The position numbers were made by a program, and so were the translations under genes. Source: Bradyrhizobium diazoefficiens (lineage in GTDB: Bacteria; Pseudomonadota; Alphaproteobacteria; Rhizobiales; Xanthobacteraceae). Taken from it: 64,000 nt of DNA. Below are positions 18,460-29,700 of the stretch, piece after piece. Under the pieces are notes generated by a model, which had not been told where the DNA came from, did no database searches, and saw only the letters and a program-made list of their open reading frames with translations. Numbering within the stretch: the first letter of the stretch is position 1; the number at the start of each line of letters is the position of its first letter. The DNA lies in assembly GCF_016599855.1 (NCBI RefSeq), contig NZ_CP067041.1:1550001-1614000 (forward strand), read 5' to 3'.

Positions 18460-19137
18460 ATGGGGCTGTGCTGCAGCAGACCACATACCTCTGATGCGCA
18501 TATTCCGACCCCAAGCTCCTTCAGCTTGACCCCACCCTCTGCGTCGCTCGGTTCCAGCCCATCGCCTTCGCAAAGACCGATCATTCCTCTCTTCGAATAC
18601 CAGACTGCCGAATTGCGTGACGCGAATGTAGATGGCATATGCGTTGGTCTCGCGGCAGAGTGGCTCCTCAATCTTCCGAGCAGTCCGCGATCACGCATGA
18701 GCGCGCTGCGGCCCGGCTCGCAAAGCCACGTCTCGGCGGCGATGCGGCAGCAGCGGTATGAAGAACTCAGGAATCGATTGCAAGATGATCAGGCGGAAGA
18801 TTTTCAACCAAGAGACATCATGTTGCAGGAAGCAGGCTTGCAACCATCCAAACGACGGTGGGGATATCAGTTTGGTAGGTCCTCGGAGATCGCCGGGATC
18901 GTCGATGAAGTCACCGAAGACCCGTCTGTCTATTGGCTCAGCTTGCGCTTCGCAGAAGGCCTCGGACATCTGGTCGCAACGTCCACCTCCAATGGAATGA
19001 CCACTCTTTTCGATCCGAGCGATGGAGAATTCGCTGTCCCATCAGACCAGATGGGTGACTTGCTCAGAAGTCTCGCCGAGGATTACAGGAACAGGGGCCA
19101 TCATCTCGTGACTGTCGTCACACAAAGAATGAGCTGA
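18460..19137 (+). CDS. nopT: NopT-like C58 cysteine protease effector, mature-form length
   Basis: This 225-residue YopT/AvrPphB-type (C58) protease has a catalytic triad at Cys61 (DGICVGLAAEW), His170 (GHLVATS) and Asp185 (TTLFDP), with the spacing seen in NopT proteins. It begins MGLCC, a myristoylation/palmitoylation signal that in NopT is exposed only after autocleavage at DKM/GCC. The in-frame DNA upstream still resembles the pro-region (LSPGGACEKM before GLCC), but it reaches a TAG near 18325 without a start codon. Either secretion-signal information was lost, or translation starts at an unusual codon. The full-length paralogue is at 33616. Likely target membrane: the host plasma membrane. 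Activity and secretion are unproven for this copy. Confidence 0.82.
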   Translation: MGLCCSRPHTSDAHIPTPSSFSLTPPSASLGSSPSPSQRPIIPLFEYQTAELRDANVDGICVGLAAEWLLNLPSSPRSRMSALRPGSQSHVSAAMRQQRYEELRNRLQDDQAEDFQPRDIMLQEAGLQPSKRRWGYQFGRSSEIAGIVDEVTEDPSVYWLSLRFAEGLGHLVATSTSNGMTTLFDPSDGEFAVPSDQMGDLLRSLAEDYRNRGHHLVTVVTQRMS

Positions 19138-19786
19138 ATACAATGCGCTGACCGCAGGCCGAGAGCGCCTTGTCGGAAGGTGCGGCGAGCTGCTCGAGGT
19201 GGCACTTTGTGTTTTGCTAAAGGCAACAACTGCGAACCGGAATCCCGCAACAACCTCGCGCGCCCCGAATGCAGAGTTCACTGTCCGCGCGAGGCCCCAG
19301 CCTCGGGTTTAGTCTCTGGGAAACGCGTGTTCCATGTCGCGCCGGCCAAAGGCAGGTTGGCAGGGCGCAATTCGCGGTCCGCCTGACGGCGAGGCGCAAG
19401 CGCTCACAATCACCATAAGCTATCAAATTGAAGTCGGCTGCTGCCGTAGCCGATGCGACATGCTGTCCGCGCCGCGGCAGCACCATTGAGAGAATTGCCC
19501 TTCCATTCAGTGCCTCTTGGTAGGCATAGGCTCTCGAAGAGGTGGCACCGATGGTGTCGCAAAGGAAGGGGTCGCGTTTTTGTGGCTGCGTGAATCTCAA
19601 GCCGGAGAGGATTTGTGGTGGTCGCCCGAGCGCGATCAGGTTTTCGTTGCAGCTAAACCTGGCGCGTCTCTCGGCTGTTCTGTAGCGATAAAGAGCGAAT
19701 GCAGCAACAGATCGAAGGCACTTGAACCTGACGTTGCGTCAGGTTGTACATCCTTTGCAAAGACATGTTCGCGAAAGCATCGGCAA
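19138..19786. other. about 650 bp without a recognisable gene
   Basis: I see no family signature here. An open frame begins at 19517 and runs into the next gene, but the protein-like part begins only at the signal peptide at 19787. Confidence 0.35.
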
Positions 19787-20296
19787 ATGAAGCAACCGTT
19801 TTTCACTATTGTCCTATGTTCTGCTTTCGGTTTGCTCGGGCTGACTGGGGGGGCGCTCGCGGACTCAATCCGACGCTACGACTGCACCATAGACGGAACC
19901 GATCGCGAGCCGATAGGTGATCGGAATGGGCACATGATCGTCAGCCTTCAATATACCTGCCACGTTGCAGATGGGCTGTTGAAGGACGCAGGAATCACGG
20001 CGATATCGGTCAGCGAATGGGACAGCGAGAAAGGCAGGTACTTGGCTTCTCTCGACGTTCACCGCGCGCTCGAAGGCTATGCGGTCGGTCAGCTCCTGGA
20101 GGGGGACGGCTCCTCGGTCATGGAGGATAACAGGGCTGCCGGCATCGCAGCTGCCGGGAAGACGGTGTTCAAATTCGCATCCGGCTCGTTGGCGGCTCTC
20201 TCCGGAAAGACCGTCAAATTCACGACCAAACCCGTCGGCTCTCGTCGCTTCGAGATGGAGTTCGCAGATTGGCCTGAAGCTTCTCAACCGAAGTGA
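19787..20296 (+). CDS. exported hypothetical protein
   Basis: The start is taken as the ATG at 19787, because it opens directly with a signal peptide (MKQPFFTIVLCSAFGLLGLT then GGALA). The longer upstream frame lacks protein character. The 169-residue product has two cysteines in the mature part (YDCTIDG, YTCHVADG). It is related by overall pattern to small periplasmic proteins of Bradyrhizobium, including a segment SLAALSGKTVKFTTKPVG near the C terminus. I do not recognise a named family. No tts box precedes it, so it is probably not part of the T3SS regulon. Confidence 0.6.
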   Translation: MKQPFFTIVLCSAFGLLGLTGGALADSIRRYDCTIDGTDREPIGDRNGHMIVSLQYTCHVADGLLKDAGITAISVSEWDSEKGRYLASLDVHRALEGYAVGQLLEGDGSSVMEDNRAAGIAAAGKTVFKFASGSLAALSGKTVKFTTKPVGSRRFEMEFADWPEASQPK

Positions 20297-20339
20297 CTGG
20301 GCGGCGGCTCCCGTCACCTCATTCGTGTTCTGGCGGTTG

Positions 20340-20372
<33 letters not shown>

Positions 20373-20550
20373 TGAGCCGGCCAAGTCGTGCGGTCGATCT
20401 GGAAGCGCGGCTTGTACGTTTCTGTGGCTGTGGTCGGCTGTGGGAACCTGGGCGAGCTTTGAATGATCCCGCGAAAGCTGTCGCGTGTCAAAACAAGACC
20501 GAAGACATCAAACTGGACTTTTACGCTGCGCCGCTTCTTGGGAATCTTGA

Positions 20551-20580
20551 GTGTGTTTTTCGAAAGCGTTTTTGGCTCGG
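20551..20580 (+). promoter_or_regulatory. weak candidate tts box before the first SKWP gene
   Basis: GTGTGTTTTTCGAAAGCG matches the core TTNTCGAAAGC of the tts box, but the leading GTCAG is changed and the usual CC..CTA end is absent. It lies about 200 bp before the ATG at 20776. Either this is a degraded site or the gene depends on another promoter. Confidence 0.3.
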
Positions 20581-20775
20581 AGATCGATGCGCTCTGTCGG
20601 TCTGTCGTTCCTAACGGGCATGCAATTGGAAGTTCTGCGTGCTCGCCAGTTGCTGATCCGACGATGCCACTCAGTCTGCTCTGTCGGGTAAGGCCAGCAT
20701 AAGCGGCCGAGCCGGCGCGTGGCTATCGCGCTGGTGAGGACAGGCAGCACAGTTTTCGCTACATTGGAGATGACT

Positions 20776-23700
20776 ATGAGGCCTATTGACGAGCGGGGCA
20801 AATCGCTCATTTCGCAATTTGGTGCCAACGAAGGCCGAGGCGCTGACGGTTCTGGCGCTGGATCGGCTCATGGCCATGGTGAAGAGAGCCGATCATTCAC
20901 TTCTGTTGTGGAGCGGATGCAGTCTGAGCCTCAGGATTCAGACACTGGTTCCTCTCGCGTCGCGCCGCGCCCCAGCGGTGCGGGGCGCTTTGCCGGTCCT
21001 CCCGCCGGCCCACATCGACTCCTCGGGGCCGCGCTGCAGGGCGCAATGGGCGGGAGCCGCCGTCGTTTCCGCTCCTTGCCAGAATCCGGCTCGTCGCGAT
21101 CTGATGAGGAACTGCGGCGTGACGATCCAGAAGCTGAAAGCTCAGCAGCACGCTCACTCCCCTCGCACGCGGCTAGCGGACCAGAAGGGCGACACGTCCA
21201 TGATGTGCCCGCCCAGACGGTCCAGGCCCGAGGCCCGCAGCGACCATATAGACGTTACACTGGGGAACCAAGTCGAGACGTCGGCCCCTTGCCGCCTCGT
21301 GGCGAGGAGTCCTGGCGTGGCGATCGAGAGGCCGGAAGTTCACACGCGGGCAGACGTCCGCCGGATACGCAATCCGTCTCTGAGGGGAGTAGCAGACCAG
21401 GAAGGTGGCGCACCCCCGATGCGCCGACGCAGCCGATCCAGCGTGAAGGTTCGGAACGAGCCGATCGTACTTATGATGGCGCGGCAAATCGGGAATCACG
21501 CCTGTCGCGTTCCGATGACGGTCCCTGGCGTGCCCACCGCACCGCTGAAAGCTCGCAAAGAGCCGAGGTCTCAGCGAATACGCAATCCGTGTCTGAGCGG
21601 CGTGATGGGCCAGGAAGCTGGCGCATCGACGGTGTTCACGCGCACCCGACCCAGGCTGAGAACTCGGAGCGAGCCCATCGAACTCATCGTGGTGCCGCCA
21701 ATCTGGAACTTGACCCGTCGCGTTCTGATGGCCGCCGGCCGCGTACCGATCGAGCGGCCGAACGCACGCAAACAGGCGGGCGGGTGCCGCATAGCCAATC
21801 CCTCTCTGGCCTGAATGGCGGAGCAGGAAGGCCGCACATCGACAATTCAGCCGTGCAGAACGTGCGAGGTGGAGTACCGGAAAGGCCCTCTAGACGTTCG
21901 GATGAACTAAATGCTGCGCTGAGAGAAATCGCCAGCGCTCGCGAGATCGGCATGTTCTCACGTGCAGTGGTGCGTTACAGCAAGCAGCTGCGGGGGCAAG
22001 ATCTTTCAGAGTTTCTGCAAACCGCGGCTGGCCGTTTCGATGCGCGATTTGTTGCGCAGTTTGAAGACAATCTCCGGTCCTCATGGGGGTACGCCACGAC
22101 ATGCAACGCCGTGAGCCGGGAAGCCGGAGGTGAGGCAGGCATAGAAGCTTGCCGCGCCTTGGCGGTTCGGGTGTCGCGTCTTGACAACACGCGTATGAAG
22201 GAAATCAGCCCCAGCGCCCTCTCTCTCTTCGCATCATCGTTCGGTCGGGATCCCTCGGCGGAATGCCAGGCGGCAATCATCAGCATTGCTGAATTGTGTT
22301 GCGATGAAAGCTTTGCGTTTGACGAACTGCAAAACCAAAGCCAGGGATTGCTGGTCAACGGCTTCAGTAAATGGCCAGACGAGGAGAGCTGTGGCGAAGC
22401 CACAGAAGCGATCGCCCGGGAGGTTTGTGGCGCCCGCCTGTCTGAATACATTCCGCAGCACCTGGCGAATCTGGTGAACGGCTTCAGCAAGTGGCCTGAA
22501 CAGGCACACTGCTCCCAAGCTGCAAGCTTGCTTGCCGGTGAAATCTGCCGCCGCGCCGCTCGCAGGGACGGGCTATTCGATTTTAATCAACAGGGACTAG
22601 CCAACCTGGTGAATGGTCTCGGCAAGTGGCCGGACGACCGCTGCGGCAAGGCTATAGTCGCGATCGCCAAGGAGATCGTCGCACGTGCCGACCAACTGCC
22701 TGATTTTACGTCACAGGGACTGGCTAACCTGGTGAATGGTTTCAGCAAATGGCCGGAAGAGGAGGAATCCGGTCGGGCCACAGCCGCGATCGGCAATGAA
22801 GTATCTCGCCGCGCCCAAAACAACGAGCTCCGTGGTTTTGTCTCGCAGGACCTTGCCAATCTGGTGAACGGATTCAGCAAGTGGCCAAACGAGGCGGGAT
22901 GCCGCAAGGGGACTGTCGACATTGCAGCCGAACTCTGCCGCTACGCCGTGCTCGACGTTTTGCTCTCTGATTTCTATCCCCAACACTTGGCGAACCTGGT
23001 GAACGGCTTCAGCAAGTGGCCGGACGAGGCGATTCCTGCTCGAGCCGCAGGCTTCGTCGGATCCGTACTCTGTCGCCGCGCCACCCGCGCCGATGGGCTC
23101 TCCGATTTCACCCCACAGCACTTGGCGAACCTGGTGAACGGGTTCACCAAATGGCCGGAACAGGCGGGCTGCACCGAAGCGACCCTTGCGATCGCCGACG
23201 AGGTTGTTCACGCCGAGGCAAGCCGGCTCTCAAGCCTTTCCCCACAGCTCCTGGCGAACCTGGTAAGCGGTTTCAGTAGCAGACCCGAAGAAAGCTGTCG
23301 CCGAGCTACCTTCAAAATGGCGGGTGAGATCCTGTCCCGCGCGGACCGTGAAGGCCAGTTCCCTGCTTTTAGTCCACAAGGCCTGGCAAACCTGGTGAGT
23401 GGTTTTAGCAAATGGCCGGAACAATGCCGCGACGTCACAGTCGCGATCGGTAACGAGATCCTCGCGCGCAAAGAAGAGCTTTCTGCTTTTGATCCGCAGG
23501 CACTATCGAACCTGGTGAGCGGCTTCAGCAAGTGGCCGAAAGAGACGATCTGTCGCGACATCACAATCGTGATCACTCACGAGATCGCCGCACGCAACGA
23601 AGGGCTCTCTGACTTTGATCCGCAGGGCCTGGCAGGCCTGGTCAATGGATTGGTCAAGTGGCCGGACCAGAGCGGCTCTGGCTCCGCAAAGATCGCGATC

Positions 23701-26700
23701 GCCAAGGAGGTCATTGCACGCGCCGACCGACTGCCTGATTTTGCACCAGCGGAAGTGACGAGCCTGTTCAATGCGTTCAGCAACTGGCCGGAGACCGAGG
23801 ACTGCCTCAAAGCGGCAGGCTTGATCGCGGCCGAACTCGGCGGCCGCGCCGGCCTGGACGCCAAGCTACCTGGTTTTGCTCCACAGCATTTGGCAGTCCT
23901 GGCCAATGCTTTCGGCAAGTGGCCAAAGGGAGAGCTGAACTCCCGCCAAGCCATAGTCGCAATCGCCGATGCGGTCCAAGGCCGCGCGGACGAACTGTCG
24001 GTATTTACTCACGGGCACTTGGCGGCGGTCGTGAATGGCCTTAGCAAATGGCCGCAAGAAGATGCCTGTCTGCAAGCCACAGGTTTGATTGCTGCTGAAC
24101 TGCGCCGCCGGGCCGTCAGCGATGGCGGACTACCTGATTTGACCCCGCGGCAATTAGCGAGCCTGGTCAACGGCTTCAGCAAGTGGCCGGACGAGGAGGA
24201 CATCGGCCAAGCCATATTTGCCGCCGCAAATGAGCTCGTTCGTCGCGGCGCTACAGGGCTCTCCCATTGCAATGACCGGCAGTTGGTAATCCTGATGAAC
24301 GGCTTGAGCAAATGGTCAACAGCAGAGGCCTGTCTGCCAGCTGCACGCTTGATCGCAACCGAACTCTGCAGCCGCGCCACGCGGCTCCCGGACTTTACCG
24401 AGCAGGGCCTGGCTATCCTGGTGAACGGCTTCAGCAAGTGGCCGGAAGAAGAGCCCTCTCGCCTGGGCACAATGGCGATCGCGCGCGAGGTCCATCGTCG
24501 GGCTGACAGCCTCCCTGTGTTTTCCAGCCAGGGATTGGCCAACCTGGTCAACGGTTTTAGCAAATGGCCGGGGGACGCCGACACCCGACATGCCGCACTC
24601 GCGATCGCCGGTGAGGTCAATCGTCGCGCCAATCAACTCTCTGCTTTTACGCAACAAGAGCTGGCAAACCTGGTGAGCGGTTTCAGCAAGTGGCCGCAAG
24701 AGGAGGCCGCCCTCCAGGGCACAATGGCGATCGCCAGTGAAGTCCTTCGGCGCCAACCGTCTGATTTTACTCAACAGCAGCTGGCCAGCCTGGTGAACGG
24801 TTTCAGCAAATGGCCGGGAGAGGAGCCGGCTCGCCAGGGTGCAATTGCGATCGCCAGCGAAGTTCTTCGGCGCCAACCGTCTGATTTTGGTCAACAGGAG
24901 CTGGCGAACCTGGCGAATGGTTTCAGCAAGTGGCCGGGAGAGGAATCCTCTCGCCAGGGCACAATCGCGATTGCCTGCGAGGTCCATCGCGGCGCTGAGC
25001 GTCTCTCTGCTTTTACTAGCCAGGGATTGGCAAACCTGACGAACGGCTTCAGCAAGTGGCTGGTGGAGGACACTCGCCAGGCCATCGTCGCGATCGCCGC
25101 TGAGGTCTGCCGCCGTAGCGACCAACTCGCCGCTTTTGCGCGGCAGGAGCTATCGAATCTGGTGAACGGTTTCAGCAAGTGGACGGAAGATGCGTACACG
25201 GGCCAAGCCACAGTTATGATCGCCCGCGAAATCTGTCGCCGTCGCGATCAACTCTCCGGGTTCAGTCAGCAGGAGCTGGCAAATCTGGTGAACGGCTTCA
25301 GCAAGTGGCCGGAAGAGGAGGACGCGCGCCAAGCCACAGTGGCGATCGCCCGTGAGCTCCGTGACGGCGACCGACTCTCTCATGCCGATAATCAACCGCT
25401 GGCGATCCTGGTGAACGGCTTGAGCAAGTGGTCGGAGGATGAGGACACCAGCCAAACCGCAGTCGTGATTGCGCGTGAGGTCTGTCGCCGCCCGCTCTCC
25501 GATGTCACGCCGCTGCAATTGGCATACCTGGTGAATGGCTTCAGCAAGTGGCCGGAAGAAGCGGTGTGCCACCAGGCGCTCGTGGATATAGCGCGTGGGC
25601 TCGGCCGTGGAGGCCAACGTTTCGGTGCCTTCACGATGCCTCAGTTCACCATGATCGCCAGTGCCCTAGGCCGAGGCATCACGCGAGGGGAAGATGCGGG
25701 CGAAATCGTTGCGACCGCGCTGCTGAAGGATCGCTTACATCAGCTGGCCCATCACCTGCACTATGCCAATGATCGGCTGGAGCACAGCGATGTCCTGGCC
25801 ATCGCGACCATTTTCAAGACGTTGGCGAAGGCCCGGCTGACCGACGATCTTGGTTTGCTCGCACCGACCGGGTTAGATCGGCTCAACCAATTGCTTCGCG
25901 CCCCCGAATTTGCCGCTGGGAATAACATCGAAACAATGGGCAATCTCTGTGCCGCACTGGTGCCGCTGGCGCGCAGCCCGCACCTGCGCTGGCACCGCAG
26001 ACAGGCTCTCCACTTGCTGAACGACATCCAACCCGTCGTGGAGCAAAAGATCGAGGCACATTTCAACGCAAGCAAGGCCGAGCGAATCCGTGGGCCGCTC
26101 GCCAGTCGCGGTCCCGCCCTCTCGATTTATCAGGTGCTCAAGGCTCGCGCGGTCTTGGCGAACATGTTCAAGCGACCGGATGTCGAGGGCAAGAAGTCCG
26201 ATTTGCAGATGAGACAGCAAGAGCTGCAGCGCGGGACCAGAAAGATCCTGGCCAGCACGCGCGACCTCATCCAAGGCGATCTTTCCAATATGAGCTGGAA
26301 TCTGATCGCGCAGATCGAGGCGGATGATCCGGTCGATGCGCTGGATACATTCGTCGAGCAGAACGCGGCAATGATCCGGGAGAAATATCCGGCGGCCGTA
26401 TTCGATGTCCACGAGGTCTTGCGAGCCATGGACCACGATCCCAGGCCCCCACAGGGCGAAGCGGGTCTGATGCGGTTGCCCGTGGTGGACATGCAGGGGC
26501 GGCCACTGCCCACGGAGACCGAGACACGATATTCGATTTTTCATCGGCTGACTTCGGGAACGATCGAGGTGGTCGCGGTGCAGCTGCCAGCAAAGCCGAG
26601 CGCCTTCATGCTGGCACGTACGTTCACGTACAAGGGTGTGCCATACCGCATGGACCTGTTCGGCGGCAGCAAGTTAAAGGCGCCAAAACGGACCGAGTTG

Positions 26701-29700
26701 CAAAACCCCGCCCATGCTCCAGGCAAGCCCGCAGCGGCGCCTTCGGGAGGAAAGCTGCTCGCTGTTCCCTACGCCGAAACCGCGCCGGGCACGTCGTTCG
26801 AGAAGCTATTGCGGGCCTGGGCGCCATTTAAAGAGGCCTATTGGTACGCTCAGCGCAGGGGGTTTGCGGCGCCGCCAGCGATCACCGGCCTAGGCCCTCA
26901 TGACTACGCGCTGGAGGGCGCCTTCAAGCTGTTGCTGACGCCGGACCGCCCGAGCAACGAGGCACATCCCTTCAAACTGATGGGAGCGGAAGGCCCGATT
27001 GCGTTGCGACCGCATGACGGCTGTGGCTTCATCAAGGCATCGTTGGCCGAGCGTATGCCAGCGGTTCGCCGGGCCGGCCCTCAGGAAGGCCCCGATCGGA
27101 TGCCGGCCTACGGTGAGGCAAAGAGATCGTCCGTGCCGGCCTCGGCACTGCAACATTATCCGCGCAGTGAGCGGGTTGCGGACGAGGCGCGCGAGAAGGC
27201 CAACGCTTGGCTTGAGAGCAGAGGAGCGGACAGCTTGATCGGCGATCAGCTGTTTCGCACGGTGACGGCAGGCCACATCGATGGGTCCGGTGCTGTTGCC
27301 GTCCCGTCGAGCGATGATGACCTCCATGTGCCGAAGCGCAAGAGCGAAACGTTGACGCGAACCGGAGGCGTGCTGATCGGGCGATCTCCCTATGACACCC
27401 CCAACCTGCGCCCGCTCGCACCCGAACGAGTCAAGTCTGCAGCCGACGGCGATCCGACCGCGGCATTCCTCGATCGGTGCGCGGCCATGCAGTACAGTTT
27501 CAGTGTTGCCCAAAAGTCGCGGGACGAACTGGCGGCGGACGATCCGAGCTTCTTTGCCAAAGGCATTCTGATCGTGGTGCCGGATGCGATGTGGCCGGCC
27601 GACTACGCCGACCGTGGACTGGTGTTGTCGGCCGAGGACATCAAGAGCCATTCGAGCTGGACCGAGCGCAAGGACCGCGCAAAGAACGACACGCTGGTCG
27701 ACTGCGTCGGCATCCTGCAGGCGACCGAGGTGTTCGCTCCGGGGTCGTTGGTGGCCGTCCCGACTGGCGAGCAGAAAAAGCTCGACGGCGACTTCGACGG
27801 AGATACCGTCGTTATCATCGGCGACCGGCCCCAGCTATATGAGCATGTTCGCGAGTTCGATGAGAAGGAGCAAGCTCGCGGAGTTCGCTCGCTCAAGCCG
27901 CCAAAGTCCTATACTCCGGCCATTGAGAGCGACAATTACCAATTCAGTCGTGCCAGCCAGATCCTCGCGGCGACGCGGGATGCTTTGGAAATTTATAGCG
28001 GCCTGCAGCGGAGCTTTCTGGCGCAGTCCCATCAAGCACGACGCTGGTTTGCCGAGCGCGCCATCTTTGGTATGTATGAGGGTGTTCACCACGAGCTCAG
28101 GCGCGACATCCGTCAGCTACTGAACGAGGAACAGGTGAGTGGCCAGGACATAGAGGACAAGCTCGACAGAGCGAGGAGCGAGATCAAGGCTGCAGACCAT
28201 CCAGTCGCCCACGAGGTCGCCGAGTTGCTCGTCTCCGAGCTCCAGGCGTGGGCAGAAAGCACGGATGAGCAGGTGCTGCCCGAAACAGCCAAAACCGTGA
28301 GCGACACCAAGCTGGCCGTGAGCCGGGCGCTTGCAGAGCTTTTCCCAGATCTGGCGGAGGCCTATCCGGCAGCCACTCACCCACGCGAGCGTATCCAAGT
28401 CTTGCTCGATCACTATCCTGCGCGCATCGATCCGCGTCCTGATGGGTACATTGTGGAGGACCTCGTGCAAAGCGCAAGTAACCTCCTGAGCCTCGGCATC
28501 AAGGTCGGAACGGACGCCTTTAAATCCGACACGAGCGTCGCGCTTTTCATGAAGAAATGCCAAGGACTCCAGCGGCTCCTGCAACAGACGCCGGGCGTGA
28601 AGCCTGTACCCTATGTCAAGTCCATGGCGGCGACCCTCAACCAGGGAAGATTCAATATCGACACGACCTTGGCGGATCTGAAGGACAATCCCACATTGGC
28701 GGCTTCAATCATGGAAGTCTCGATCAAACTTGCTTCGGATAAAGGGATTTTGCCTCGCCCCTTTGGTCTACGGGCTGCCCTGGAAGCTTCCAACACAATG
28801 ACGCTAACCCGCGAGCAGGTTTCAGAGCGCGCTCGAATTGAGGCTGCCCGCGCCTCTGCTGAAGAGAAGGAAATCACCACAGCGGCACTGCAGGTTGTCG
28901 AAAGTCTCCGGCAAACGGGCATCGACGTGAAAATGCCCCATCTCGACCTCCGGTTGAGAGCGGAGAACTCCCTCAGAGACCAACTGATGGAAATGAATGA
29001 TGCCCCCGACAGCGACTCTCAGCTGATCAGCAGTGCCGTTCGCCATGTCTTCGAAGTGCCCGACAAGGACTTTGCACGTGCGTTCCGCCAAGCCATGCTG
29101 GCGTTCGAGGAGCAAGGCTACGCGGAAATCAGCACCACCAACTGGTTCAGGCTGAGCGCTCCGACGTTTGTTGGCATGAAGACTGTGCTCGCTACGCCGG
29201 GTGGCTACCGCTTCGATGCGGAGTTCCATACGCCGGCCAGCTACAAGGCCAAAATCGCCAATCACGACACGTACAAGGAGATCCAGCGACGGGGCAGAGG
29301 GGATGCACCGGATCCCCATAAGATTGAGCAACTCGCGCAGCGCGCGCGAGAGATCTGCAAAGAAGTTGCGATACCGGACGGTGTCAGAAACATTCCCCAC
29401 TGGTCAATCGAAGGTGCGTATACCGGTGGCGTTCGCGCGGCATTCGGCTTGCGATCTGCCGAACAGTCAAGAACGCTCGAGCCTGGTGCAAAGGAGATTG
29501 TCGCGGCTCTTAACGGGCGGCCGATCGTCCTCGTCGGCATGCCCGGTTCCGGAAAATCCACCATTGGCCCCTATCTTGCGCGACGACTGGGCCTGCCCTT
29601 CATCGATTCCGACAAAAAAATCGAGACGGCGGCTCGCATGTCGATAACAGAGATTTTTGCGAGCAAAGGAGAGCAGCATTTCCGGGAGCTCGAGGCGAAC

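Noticed and set aside
22340..25640. CRISPR-like regular repeats
   Set aside because: The period of about 127 bp is in frame, varies, and encodes the SKWP repeat of one long protein; there are no unique spacers.
22340..25640. TAL-effector-type DNA-binding repeats
   Set aside because: Unit length (about 42 residues) and core (LVNGFSKWP) differ from the 34-residue TAL repeat and no repeat-variable diresidue pattern is visible.
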